DNA from: Alphaproteobacteria bacterium
Lineage (GTDB): Bacteria; Pseudomonadota; Alphaproteobacteria; Bin95
Length of the DNA stretch: 52,309 nucleotides
Assembly: GCA_022827685.1 (NCBI GenBank)
Contig: JAJEIH010000086.1
Location: forward strand, 1 to 52,309
Direction of reading: 5' to 3'
The notes under the pieces are model-generated. The model did no database searches. It saw only the letters and a list, made by a program, of their open reading frames with translations, and was not told the origin of the DNA. The translations under genes and the position numbers were made by a program. How positions within the stretch are numbered: the stretch's first letter is position 1; every line of letters starts with the position of its first letter. Of this stretch, positions 17,888 through 26,182 are shown piece after piece.

Positions 17888-19495
17888 CTACGCGGTCTCC
17901 GCCGCATAGTCCTCCGCCAGCTGGAACTTCCGGATCTTGCCGGAGCCGGTCAGCGGGAAGGCGGGGACCTCGCGCCACACGACGGGGGTCTTCTGCGGCG
18001 AGAGGTGGGCGCGGCAGTGGCGGCGGAGTTCCTGCGGATCCATCTCCCGGCCCGGCTCCATGCGCACGAAGCAGGCGACGATCTCGCCCCACCTGTCGTC
18101 CGGCAGGCCGACCACGGCGACCTCCGCCACGTCGGGATGCTCCAGCAGCGTGTTCTCGATCTCGGCCGGGAACAGGTTCTCGCCGCCCCGGATAATCATC
18201 TCCTTCACCCGCCCGGTAATGCGCAGATAGCCCTGCCGGTCGAGCGTGCCGAGATCGCCCGTATGCAGCCAGCCGTCGGCGTCGATGGCGTCCGCGGTCG
18301 CCGAAGGGTTGTCGTGGTAGCCGATCATCACGCAGTAGCCGCGCGTGCATATTTCGCCGACCTCCCCGACGGGCATCACCCGGTTCCCGCCATCCACGCT
18401 GCGGATCGAGACCTCCGTCTGCGGCATCGGCAGGCCCGCCGTGTTGCAGACGATGTCGAGGCTTTCGCCCAGATGGTGCATGGTGACGAGGGGCGAGGCC
18501 TCGGTCTGGCCGTAAACGGTCTCGAATTCGCAGCCGAAGCGTTCCCTGGCGTTGCGCACCAGTTCGGGCGCGACCATCGAGCCGCCGGAAACCGCGATTT
18601 CTACCGAGGAGAGATCGAACGGCTCCTGGTCGAGGCATTCCATCATCGCGACCAGCATGGTCGGCACGCCCAGGATCGCCGTCACCTTCTCGCGCTCCAT
18701 CAGCCGCAGGATCGCCGCCGGGTCGAACAGCTTGACGAGATACATCGCGCAGCCCGCCTGGAGCGCGCCGAGCGTAATCAGACCGCAGCCGCTGGTGTGG
18801 AACATCGGCATGAAGTTCGCCCAGACCGAGTCCGGCCGCGTGCCCGCACGGACGGCGCAGTAGCGCGCATTGTTGGTGAGCGAGCGGTGCGACAGCACGG
18901 CGCCCTTGGGGAAGCCGGTCGTGCCGGAGGTGTACTGGATCTGCGCGGCATGGTCCGGCGTGACTTCGGGCAATTCCGCCGGGCGGCCCCCGATACGGTA
19001 GAGCGCGTCGGCATCGTCAAGATCGACGAGTTCCCGGACGGCTTCGAGGCCGTCGGCTGCCGCAACGGCGATCTCCGCCATCGGATTGCCCCGGTAGCTT
19101 TCCACCGAGAACAGCGCGGAGGCGCCCGACTGCTCCATCACATAGCGCAGTTCGGCCGCCTGGTAGGAGGGGTTGGCCGTCACCAGGATGAGGCCGGCGA
19201 GCCCGCAGGCATATTCCATCAGCACCCATTCCGGCACGTTGGGCGCCCACACCACCAGCCGCTCGCCCGGCGCGAAGCGCGACGCCAGCGCCTTCCCGAG
19301 CCGCTCGCTGTCCGCCAGCAGTTCCGCATAGGTCCAGCGCCGCCCGTTCCCGCCGTCGAGATTCACCTCCACCAGCGCCGTGCAATCGCCGCGTCTGGCC
19401 GCCATGTCCCGCAACTGGCCGCCGACCGTCGTCTCCAGCACGACATCGTCGGTCTGGGCGGGAATGTAGGATTCGATGAGGTCGAAGCTGTACAT
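17888..19495 (-). CDS. AMP-dependent acyl-CoA synthetase (fatty-acyl/aryl-CoA ligase family)
   Basis: This 535-residue ANL-superfamily enzyme has the P-loop YTSGTTGFPKGAVLSH, A5 motif YGQTEASP, and the hinge region TGDLGTLDRQGYLRITGRVK. The ENLFPAEIE stretch and the terminal catalytic Lys in GSGKIRKF follow. It activates a carboxylic acid to an acyl-AMP and then an acyl-CoA. The sequence resembles medium-chain fatty-acyl-CoA synthases, but chain preference cannot be read directly. I prefer the ATG at 19495 to an upstream in-frame one because MYSFDLIESYIPAQ is a typical start. It lies 53 bases after the aconitase X small-subunit gene on the same strand. Confidence 0.93.
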   Translation of the reverse strand: MYSFDLIESYIPAQTDDVVLETTVGGQLRDMAARRGDCTALVEVNLDGGNGRRWTYAELLADSERLGKALASRFAPGERLVVWAPNVPEWVLMEYACGLAGLILVTANPSYQAAELRYVMEQSGASALFSVESYRGNPMAEIAVAAADGLEAVRELVDLDDADALYRIGGRPAELPEVTPDHAAQIQYTSGTTGFPKGAVLSHRSLTNNARYCAVRAGTRPDSVWANFMPMFHTSGCGLITLGALQAGCAMYLVKLFDPAAILRLMEREKVTAILGVPTMLVAMMECLDQEPFDLSSVEIAVSGGSMVAPELVRNARERFGCEFETVYGQTEASPLVTMHHLGESLDIVCNTAGLPMPQTEVSIRSVDGGNRVMPVGEVGEICTRGYCVMIGYHDNPSATADAIDADGWLHTGDLGTLDRQGYLRITGRVKEMIIRGGENLFPAEIENTLLEHPDVAEVAVVGLPDDRWGEIVACFVRMEPGREMDPQELRRHCRAHLSPQKTPVVWREVPAFPLTGSGKIRKFQLAEDYAAETA

Positions 19496-19548
19496 GGCGG
19501 GTGTTCCCCAAGGTCGACGCGGAAGCCTTGTTTGAGAAACCGTGCCCG

Positions 19549-19980
19549 TCAAGTTTCGACGGTCGCGGCCTGCTTTTTCACCGTCACCAGACCGGCGGGC
19601 GGGTCGACGATGACGCGGTCGCCGGTGGCGATCAGGCGGGTGATGTCGCCGTCTTCGAAGCGGTCGCAGAGCGCCATGCCGGCGAAGGCGGCGCCCTGCG
19701 CCAGAATGGTGTTGGCGGCATTGAACAGGATCGCCTTCGGCGCAAGGCCGCGTTCCGTCATCTCGCGCAGCATCCAGGCCGACGCAACGCCGCCCTTGGC
19801 CGTGTTCAGCACCAGCACCCTGTCCACATAGGAGAGCCCGGCGAGCTTGTGGCCCGGCCGCGAGAAGGTGCCGGCGAGCCGGTCGAGGTCGTAGCGGGCG
19901 GAGAAATCGTCGGCCGCCACCAGCGCCTCGCCCTCGACCCTCGGCCCGATGCCGGGATGGCAGCGCAGGAGGAGCGTCAC
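19549..19980 (-). CDS. Aconitase X swivel domain, small subunit (DUF126)
   Basis: This 143-residue protein is the separate swivel domain of aconitase X. Typical features are a GEALV strand near the start, SRPGHKLAGLSYVDRVLV, then KGGVASAW and PKAILFNAANTILAQGAAF. In characterised two-subunit relatives, a Ser in the loop after the GKG-like turn is catalytic; the only serine there is in GGVASAW. It starts at GTG 19980, overlapping the large-subunit stop (GTGA), so the subunits are co-translated. Known activities are cis-3-hydroxy-L-proline dehydratase in bacteria and mevalonate-5-phosphate dehydratase in archaea. The loop differs enough that the substrate here is open. Confidence 0.88.
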   Translation of the reverse strand: MTLLLRCHPGIGPRVEGEALVAADDFSARYDLDRLAGTFSRPGHKLAGLSYVDRVLVLNTAKGGVASAWMLREMTERGLAPKAILFNAANTILAQGAAFAGMALCDRFEDGDITRLIATGDRVIVDPPAGLVTVKKQAATVET

Positions 19981-21221
19981 GGGACGCGCCCCGTTACGGC
20001 CGCCGTCACACAATCCTCCATGCTCGCCAGCGCCGGCCGGTAGCCGTAGCCGCCAAGGATGTTGACGATCTTGACCGAGTTGCTGAGCAGGCGCGTCCAG
20101 CCGTTCGCCTCGCCGATCTCGCGGGCATACTGGTTGTAGAAGCAGGTGCCGCGCAGCACGACGGCGCCCGCCGCCTCGATCCGCCCGACGATGCCGAGCC
20201 GCTCGCAGTCCGCCGCCACGGTGGGCGAGGTGCAGACGACGAGCGCCGTCCGCTCGTGGACATGGCGGTCCTCCAGAAGGTCGGCGACGCGCGCCATCTC
20301 CACATGGCTCAATTGCGGCGCGGCGAACACGACGACATCCACCTCGTCGCCGCTCGCGCCGAAATTGCCGTGCAAGCCCTCCAGCTCCTTCCGGCCGATC
20401 TCGACCGGCTCCGGCGGCGGGCCGTCGCAGACCGATTCCAGGTCCGGCGCCTCCGGCGTCACGCCGGCGATATGGAAGAGCGGCGTCGAGCCGAAGCTCG
20501 CCATGGCGGCGCCGAAATGCTTCATCTCGTCCGAGGTCGGCGCGCCCTCGATGCCCTCCAGCACCGGCACTTCCCAGTAGGAGCCGCAGAGCCGCCCGAT
20601 CAGCCCGCCGAGCACGCCCCAATCGGTCAGCCCTTCCGGGCGCTCGCTGACGATGAAGCGCCTGGTCGCGCGCCGGTTGCGGTCGAGATGCAGGCCGTAG
20701 CGCGGCGTCCGCCCGGTGAGGCCGGCAGCCAATGCCGAGGGACCGCCCTCGAAATTGGAGCGCGCGCCGAGCACGCTGTTGCAGTAGATCACCACGCCCG
20801 TATCGCCATAAGCGACATGCTCGCCCCGCACCGGCGGCATGATCGTCTGGTAGGTGACGCAGCTGTCGGTCATCAATATGCCGAGCGCCGTGCAGGCGGC
20901 GATCGTGCGCCGTTCGAGGTCCGCCATCTCCTCGGTCTGGCCGAGCGGCCTGTAGTGCGAGAGGTCCACGCCGCGCGGGTCGGTGAGCATCGGCACGGCG
21001 ACACGGCGGTCCGTTTCAGGATGGGCCGCAAGTCCCTCCAGGAACGCCACGCCGGCCTCGCCGAGCGACTCCGTGTCGGCCATCATGTGCGCCTGGGCGA
21101 CAGGCACGAAGTCCGCCGCATCGAACATGCGCCCGACCTCCATCATGTGCTCGACGGCCCAGCGCCGGGGCTCGCCCGTCTCCCCGGCCAGCATGGCCTT
21201 CTCTTCGTCGTTCAGCTTCAC
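19977..21221 (-). CDS. Aconitase X catalytic domain, large subunit (DUF521)
   Basis: This 414-residue protein carries the catalytic domain of aconitase X. Cys121 lies in LMTDSCVTYQ, the Asn148-Ser149 pair in CNSVLGARSNFEGG, and further cysteines are in LRGTCFYNQ and MEDCVTAAV. These fit an Fe-S-dependent dehydratase. It starts at GTG 21221, preceded by GGGAGG. It overlaps the small-subunit gene by four bases. The downstream acyl-CoA synthetase and the upstream MaoC-like and DUF3604 genes, all on the minus strand, suggest a catabolic unit. I see no proline reductase or racemase that would support hydroxyproline use. Confidence 0.9.
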   Translation of the reverse strand: MKLNDEEKAMLAGETGEPRRWAVEHMMEVGRMFDAADFVPVAQAHMMADTESLGEAGVAFLEGLAAHPETDRRVAVPMLTDPRGVDLSHYRPLGQTEEMADLERRTIAACTALGILMTDSCVTYQTIMPPVRGEHVAYGDTGVVIYCNSVLGARSNFEGGPSALAAGLTGRTPRYGLHLDRNRRATRRFIVSERPEGLTDWGVLGGLIGRLCGSYWEVPVLEGIEGAPTSDEMKHFGAAMASFGSTPLFHIAGVTPEAPDLESVCDGPPPEPVEIGRKELEGLHGNFGASGDEVDVVVFAAPQLSHVEMARVADLLEDRHVHERTALVVCTSPTVAADCERLGIVGRIEAAGAVVLRGTCFYNQYAREIGEANGWTRLLSNSVKIVNILGGYGYRPALASMEDCVTAAVTGRVP

Positions 21222-21286
21222 CGGCCGGGAACCCTCCCCTCGACAGGGAGCGACCTTACATGCCAGGCCTGCCAGGCACTACAGGC

Positions 21287-22051
21287 CTATGGCAGCGAAT
21301 ATTCCGCCTCCGAAACCGGCTTTCCCTCGGGATTGACGAGGCGCATGCGGCCGTTGCGGCGCTGGAGACCCAGGCGGTCGTCCCAGAACATCGGGCGCAG
21401 GAAACGGATGGCGAGGTCGAGGCGCTCGGGCATGCCGTCCCCGGCAAGCGCGGCAACATAGTAGTGGATGCCCATGAGGCCCGCGGCTATCGGCGCCCGG
21501 AAGCCGTAGCGCGCCGCGACCTCGGGGTCGTTGTGGATCGCGTTCAGCGTATCGTCGCTGTAAGCCGCCACGCCTTCCGGCGTCAGCCGGTGTTCGGCGA
21601 CCTGCTCGAAGCCGTCTTCATCGGGAACGGGCGCCCCGCCCCCGCCGGGGCCGCGCTTGCGCGCCGGATCGGGGCGCAGGCCGGAGCGTTCCGTCCGGCA
21701 GACCTCCCTGCCCTCGCGGTCGCGGTAGCTGAACCGGCACCAGACCCGCCGCCCCCGCGGCACGGCCTCGATCCGCGTGACCTCGCCCGCTACCGTCAGC
21801 GGCTCGTCCAGGCGCACGGCGCGATGCAGGCGGAAGCGCTGCGTCATATGCACCTGCCCGAGAATCGAGATGCCGGATTCGTGCATGGCCTTGAGCGCGC
21901 CATGCCCGAGGAAGGTCGGGTCGGCCAGGTTTCCATAGCGCCCGGCGTCGATGCCGGCCGCGCCGAGTTTCGCTTCCTGGAATACGCGTTCGACCGCGAA
22001 TTCCACGGTGTTGAACGCAAAACCCGCTTCCAGCAGTTCATCCCCTTGCAT
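21287..22051 (-). CDS. Double hot-dog MaoC-like dehydratase
   Basis: This 254-residue protein appears to hold two hot-dog halves. The C-terminal half contains YSDDTLNAIHNDPEVA, which gives the Asp and His of the hydratase motif, and then APIAAGLMGIHYYVAALAG. The N-terminal half includes LGHGALKAMHESG and a strand set ending RRVWCRFSYRDR. The ATG at 22051 has AGGAGG 12 bases upstream, so I prefer it to an ATG about 90 bases further up. It follows the DUF3604 gene by 44 bases on the same strand. Hydration or dehydration of a CoA thioester is the likely reaction; the substrate is unknown. Confidence 0.82.
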   Translation of the reverse strand: MQGDELLEAGFAFNTVEFAVERVFQEAKLGAAGIDAGRYGNLADPTFLGHGALKAMHESGISILGQVHMTQRFRLHRAVRLDEPLTVAGEVTRIEAVPRGRRVWCRFSYRDREGREVCRTERSGLRPDPARKRGPGGGGAPVPDEDGFEQVAEHRLTPEGVAAYSDDTLNAIHNDPEVAARYGFRAPIAAGLMGIHYYVAALAGDGMPERLDLAIRFLRPMFWDDRLGLQRRNGRMRLVNPEGKPVSEAEYSLP

Positions 22052-22095
22052 CGGCTTCGCCCTCCTGTCCTGCGCCGATGCCGGCGTCCCCTCGG

Positions 22096-24414
22096 TCAGC
22101 GCGGCCAGTCGTCCTCGCGATAGATGAACATCGGGCTGCTCCACGCCTGGAAGCCGTCCTCGGTGAACACCGACACCCAGATCGGATTGTCGCCCTTCGC
22201 AGTGAGCGGCACCTCCAGCTCCGTCGAAAACTCACGACAGGAGAGCTCCTCCGGCAGGCGGAACACCCTGATCCGCCGCTCGAGGCCGCCCGCTTCCATC
22301 ACCCAGTCCTCGAGGCCGATCTCGGAGAGCGGATGGTCGAGCGCGCCGAGATTGCTGGTCAGGTGGAACATGCTGTCCGGCGTCTCGTCGAGCCAGGCAT
22401 CGAAGCCCCCGAAATTCCCGGTGGTGATGGCGTCGAACACGACCGTGTCCGGCCCCCTCTGTTCCAACAGCCGTTCCTTGTTCCAGGCGTTGATGGGCTC
22501 CAGGCGCAGGATCGACGCATGCTGGAAGCGCGCCCGTCCCTTCCAGTTGGTCTCGCGCCCGCGCCCCCGGTATTCGGCGCCGCTCCACAAGACGCGGATG
22601 CGGGAGCCGAGCGCGTCCGCGCCGTGGGGACGGAGCGTGCGGAACACCTCCGTGCCGTTGCGGACCTCGATCCGCTCAATGGGCGCCTGCGTCATGACTT
22701 CCAGCGACAGCGTGACGGCGCCGTCGTCCGTCTGCGCGATGTCGCCCATCATGATCTCGCCGACGGGCCGGGACGCCTCGCCCTCGAAGGCGTGCGGGTC
22801 GCGCTCGAACAGGTTTCCGCCGGTGGCGAACCGGGCGCGGACATCGAGGTGCATGCGCGTGCCGGTGGTGCCGTAGGTGTGGCGGCGCTGCACGGCGTCC
22901 ATGATGCCGTCGCGGCTGAGCTCCGTCGCGTAGAAGCAGGTGAGCCCCCCATAGGCCCCGAAGGTGGAGGCGCCCGGATAGCTCGCTCCCGGCCGGCCCT
23001 TGTGGCCGTCGCTGTTGCAGACCACGCCCGAGCGGTGCCCGAGCGGGAAGCCGTCCGTCAGCAGCCACTCGAAGGTGCCCCAGGCCGAGTGGATCTCCAT
23101 CGCGGCTTCCCGGCGCGGGTCGTGCGCATAGGCGATGTCGGCGTAGCGGCCGCCCACATGCGCGTAGATGAAACAGTCCTCCCCAGCCAGCATCTCGAAC
23201 AGGCGGTTGGCGTTAGGCGCGTCCGTGTCGAGGTCGGAGCGGTCGGTCAGCAGGGCGTGCGAGGAACGGTGGATCGGCCGGCCCTCGCGGCGGAAATAGA
23301 CATTTCTGTCGCCGCCGACGGCCGTGTTGCCCGACCATTCATAGCCGGGGAAGGTGACGAAGCGGCCGTCCTGGTGGTGCTCCGCCGTCAGTTCGTTCAC
23401 ATGCTCCCAGAAGGTGTTGTTGACCTGGAAGTCGTTGGCCTGGTGGGCGGTCGCGTCCAGGAAGGACTTGTTGCGGGCGAAGTCGAAATACTGCCGGGCC
23501 GTGGTGATGCCGATGCTCTCGCCGCTCTGCCCGTGCAGGTCGCCCCAATAGCCGCCGAACGGGCCGTCGCGAACCACGAGCGGGTGCGACTCAGCCGCCA
23601 GTCCTCCGTCCGGGTCGCGCACCGCGATGCGCAATGTGCCCGGCTCGCCGACGGTGAGGCCCTCGAAGCAGATCGACTTGCGGCCGAGCGGATATTCGAC
23701 TTCTGCCGGCAGGCCGGACACCGGCATGGTGCATTCCAGCGTGAACCGCCCGCTGGCCCGGTCGGTCGGGTTGCCCCAGACATCCTCCGCCTTCAGGCCG
23801 AACTGGAACGTCTCGCCGGGGCGGCGGAGCGACGGCAGCACCGCGCGCCAGCAGACCGGCGGCCCCGGCACGACGGAAATCGCCGGCGAGTTGGGAATCG
23901 GCACATGGTGGCCGACGGCGCAGACATCGGCAAGGACGCGGAACTGGAAATCCATTTCCACCATCGTCTGCATCCGCATGCCGGGCGAGCCGCCGGAGGT
24001 GTCGCCGAAGGTGATGTGGATGGTATCGCCCTCGCGCAGGAAGCCGCCCATGACATGCGCGGTGAGCGCCTTCCAGCGCGGGCGCGGCGCGCCGTGCGAG
24101 ACGTAGGAGAGCCGGATCGGCACGCCCTTGCTGGAGCGCGCCGTGACGTAGTTGTAGCCGGCGGGGTCATCCATCTGGAGACTGCCCCAGTCGCCGAGCG
24201 AGCGGAACGAGACCCGGATGCTGCCCGTGTCGTCGAGGCCGTAGCGCCCGACCGTATAGACCAGTTCGAAGGTCTGGAGGCTGCGCACCTCGACGGGGTC
24301 GCCCGGACGGAGTTCCGCATAGCCGTAGAGGACCGGGTCCGCGCCCGGCTGCACCGCCGGCCAGGCCTCGCCCATCATCTCGTCCGCAAGCGGCCCGTCC
24401 CTGAATTCTTTCAT
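22096..24414 (-). CDS. DUF3604 family protein, putative PHP-like metal-dependent hydrolase
   Basis: This 772-residue protein matches the DUF3604 family, whose function is not established. The N-terminal third is beta-rich. The middle part has histidine and aspartate motifs resembling the PHP metal-hydrolase fold: YWGDLHGQSGES, TAHQANDF, TFPGYEWSG, CFIYAHVGG and VVCNSDGHKG. The C-terminal part again looks beta-rich. The Asp-x-His, His, Glu and Asp-x-His pattern suggests a multi-metal site. There is no signal peptide from the chosen ATG at 24414, which follows GGGAG. It heads the minus-strand unit DUF3604, MaoC, AcnX and acyl-CoA synthetase. Confidence 0.85.
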   Translation of the reverse strand: MKEFRDGPLADEMMGEAWPAVQPGADPVLYGYAELRPGDPVEVRSLQTFELVYTVGRYGLDDTGSIRVSFRSLGDWGSLQMDDPAGYNYVTARSSKGVPIRLSYVSHGAPRPRWKALTAHVMGGFLREGDTIHITFGDTSGGSPGMRMQTMVEMDFQFRVLADVCAVGHHVPIPNSPAISVVPGPPVCWRAVLPSLRRPGETFQFGLKAEDVWGNPTDRASGRFTLECTMPVSGLPAEVEYPLGRKSICFEGLTVGEPGTLRIAVRDPDGGLAAESHPLVVRDGPFGGYWGDLHGQSGESIGITTARQYFDFARNKSFLDATAHQANDFQVNNTFWEHVNELTAEHHQDGRFVTFPGYEWSGNTAVGGDRNVYFRREGRPIHRSSHALLTDRSDLDTDAPNANRLFEMLAGEDCFIYAHVGGRYADIAYAHDPRREAAMEIHSAWGTFEWLLTDGFPLGHRSGVVCNSDGHKGRPGASYPGASTFGAYGGLTCFYATELSRDGIMDAVQRRHTYGTTGTRMHLDVRARFATGGNLFERDPHAFEGEASRPVGEIMMGDIAQTDDGAVTLSLEVMTQAPIERIEVRNGTEVFRTLRPHGADALGSRIRVLWSGAEYRGRGRETNWKGRARFQHASILRLEPINAWNKERLLEQRGPDTVVFDAITTGNFGGFDAWLDETPDSMFHLTSNLGALDHPLSEIGLEDWVMEAGGLERRIRVFRLPEELSCREFSTELEVPLTAKGDNPIWVSVFTEDGFQAWSSPMFIYREDDWPR

Positions 24415-24540
24415 CTTCGGCTCCCGGCTTCCGGGCGGCGCGGGGGTTCCCGCGACGCTCCTCGCAGCCCGACTCATAGCCGACCCGCGTGCGCCGGCAA
24501 AGGCGGCATGCCGGAGCCTTCGTCGGTCCGCGCCTCGGGA

Positions 24541-24939
24541 TCAGGCCAGCGTATCGACCAGTTGCGATTCGACGATTCTGCGATCCCGGGTCAGAAGCGT
24601 AGCGCCGGTCACGCGGGCGGTTGCAACCAGAATGCGATCTGCCGGATCGCGATGAAAGAAGTCCGGTAACGAAGCCAGCTCGGCCGCCACCGCCGGCGAG
24701 ATTCCCTGTCGCCGCACCAGTGGACGCGCGACTGCCTTTTCCAGCCACTCCCGCAGAGGAATCGCCAGGCGAATGCGGCCCAGGTCGTGCAGCATCGCCA
24801 CTTCCCACAGCGAAATATCGGAGACCAGCAACGGCGAGTCCGCATTTGCGGACGCGATCGCCTCCCGCTGTTGCCGGGACAGCCGATCGCGGTCTCCATG
24901 CCACCAGAGCAGTATATGCGTGTCCAGCAGCGCCCTCAC
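24541..24939 (-). CDS. vapC: PIN-domain ribonuclease toxin (VapC-like)
   Basis: This 132-residue PIN protein has its acidic site at Asp6 (LLDTHILLWW), Glu46 (SLWEVAML), Asp98/Asp101 (RDPADRILVATA) and Asp119 (LLTRDRRI). The LWW and SLWEVA variants are typical of the Phd-associated PIN group. Such toxins cut tRNA or rRNA until held by the antitoxin. Its ATG overlaps the antitoxin stop (ATGA at 24939-24936), so the two are coupled. The 126 bases between its stop and the DUF3604 start are empty. Confidence 0.92.
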   Translation of the reverse strand: MRALLDTHILLWWHGDRDRLSRQQREAIASANADSPLLVSDISLWEVAMLHDLGRIRLAIPLREWLEKAVARPLVRRQGISPAVAAELASLPDFFHRDPADRILVATARVTGATLLTRDRRIVESQLVDTLA

Positions 24940-25175
24940 CGCTTCAGGCTGTCCCAGCGGTCCTCCGGAAACACCGGCTCAACGATGTCGTCGAGAACGA
25001 CAACCGTTCCCTCCAGTTCGGTCTGGGGGTACCGTTCGTTCTCGCCGGTCGCGCGCGTCAACTCTGCAACCGGCCGCCCGCGTTTCAGGATCACGACCCG
25101 TTCGCCCGTCTCGTATACGCGGTCGAGAATGGCGAGGCATCGCGCCTTGAAGTCGGATGCGTTGATTACCGTCAT
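24936..25175 (-). CDS. Phd/YefM-type antitoxin
   Basis: This 79-residue protein has the Phd/YefM DNA-binding N-terminus: VINASDFKARCLAILDRV, then a GERVVILKRGRPVAEL strand pair. The acidic, flexible C-terminus would wrap the PIN toxin. I start it at ATG 25175; longer versions upstream lack family similarity. It overlaps the toxin gene by four bases. Antitoxins of this type bind their own promoter, and direct repeats just upstream could be the site. Confidence 0.9.
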   Translation of the reverse strand: MTVINASDFKARCLAILDRVYETGERVVILKRGRPVAELTRATGENERYPQTELEGTVVVLDDIVEPVFPEDRWDSLKR

Positions 25176-25176
25176 C

Positions 25177-25210
25177 TGACTAGTGTTCGTGACTGGTCGG
25201 ATGATGTCAA
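25177..25210 (-). promoter_or_regulatory. Candidate promoter and operator of the toxin-antitoxin pair
   Basis: On the minus strand TTGACA (25210-25205) is followed after 17 bases by AACACT (25187-25182), a fair -35 and a weak -10. Overlapping this are two direct copies of TGACTRGT on the plus strand at 25177-25184 and 25190-25197, 13 bases apart. They sit where an antitoxin operator would be expected. Confidence 0.4.
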
Positions 25211-25214
25211 GATT

Positions 25215-25237
25215 GGCCGCCGGCCGCGCCGGCGGCC
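25215..25237. other. Strong GC hairpin upstream of the toxin-antitoxin pair
   Basis: GGCCGCCGGC at 25215-25224 and GCCGGCGGCC at 25228-25237 form a perfect 10-bp stem with a 3-base loop. It lies just outside the candidate toxin-antitoxin promoter. Neither side has a T-run, so it may insulate rather than terminate. The rest of 25176-25476 shows no gene; TATAGT at 25434-25439 could be a -10 for the next gene. Confidence 0.45.
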
Positions 25238-25476
25238 GCAAAAGCGTCAGGCTGGAGGAGCAGGCGCCAATCGCCGAGACCGGCTGCGAGCCGATTTCCG
25301 CGCCCGAACCGCCCCCCCAATGCCATGACCGCGCGCACGCGGGAAGCCCGGCAATGAAATCGGGAGAAGCGTGATAAGCTGGCACCGGGAGGCGGCGCCG
25401 CGGAGCCGAATGGGGGTCGCGGCGCATTGCCTCTATAGTCGCCGGAGCAACCGCCCGGCGGGAGGCCTGGGGACGC

Positions 25477-26133
25477 ATGATCCACTACACCTACTGGCGC
25501 AGCACCGCCGCCTACCGGGTGCCCATCGCGCTCAACCTCAAGGGCGTGCCCCACGAGTCCGCCTATGTGCATCTCTCGCGCGGCGGCGGCGAGCACAAGC
25601 AGGCGTCCTACCGCGCGAAGAACCCGCAGGGCCTCGTGCCGGCGCTGGAGGTGGACGGCACGGTCTTCGGGCAGTCGCTCGCGATCCTCGAATATCTGGA
25701 GGAGACGCACCCGGAGCCGCCACTGTTGCCGAAGGACGCGGTCGAACGGGGGCGCGTGCGGGCGCTGGCCGGCCTGATCGCCTGCGACATGCACCCGGTG
25801 AACAACCTCCGCATCCAGATCTATCTCCGCCGGCAGATGGGATGCAGCCAGGACCAGGTGCTCGCCTGGTACCGGCACTGGATCGCCGAAGGCTTCGGCG
25901 GCATCGAGCCGGAACTCGCCCGGACGGCGGGCGCATGCTGCTTCGGCGACGCGATCACCATGGCGGATGTCTGCCTCATCCCGCAGGTCTTCAACGCCCG
26001 GCGCTTCGACTGCGACCTCTCGCCCTATCCGAACATCACTGCCATCGATGCGCGGCTGGCCGCCCACCCCGCCTTCGCGGCGGCCGCGCCGCTGGCGCAG
26101 GAAGACGCCGAACCGGACAACGATCCGGGCTGA
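25477..26133 (+). CDS. maiA: Glutathione S-transferase zeta, maleylacetoacetate isomerase-type
   Basis: This 218-residue GST has the zeta-class N-terminus YTYWRSTAAYRVPIALNLKG, in which the usual Ser-Ser-Cys active-site trio reads Ser-Thr-Ala. The thioredoxin-like half continues with NPQGLVPALEVDG and QSLAILEYLEE. The helical half has ITMADVCLIPQVFNA and a C-terminus rich in Pro and Ala. Maleylacetoacetate isomerase acts in tyrosine and homogentisate breakdown. Here no homogentisate dioxygenase or fumarylacetoacetase is nearby, so another maleyl-type substrate is possible. It is followed by an aldo/keto reductase gene after 49 bases. Confidence 0.87.
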   Translation: MIHYTYWRSTAAYRVPIALNLKGVPHESAYVHLSRGGGEHKQASYRAKNPQGLVPALEVDGTVFGQSLAILEYLEETHPEPPLLPKDAVERGRVRALAGLIACDMHPVNNLRIQIYLRRQMGCSQDQVLAWYRHWIAEGFGGIEPELARTAGACCFGDAITMADVCLIPQVFNARRFDCDLSPYPNITAIDARLAAHPAFAAAAPLAQEDAEPDNDPG

Positions 26134-26182
26134 CGGCAACGACACCAATCGTTCATTACGGAACTTCCGGAGGCCCTGCCCC

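Noticed and set aside
22078-24669. Long plus-strand open frame of over 800 codons opposite the DUF3604 gene
   Set aside because: It has no recognisable domain and mirrors the codon structure of the minus-strand gene. Such antisense frames are expected at this GC content.
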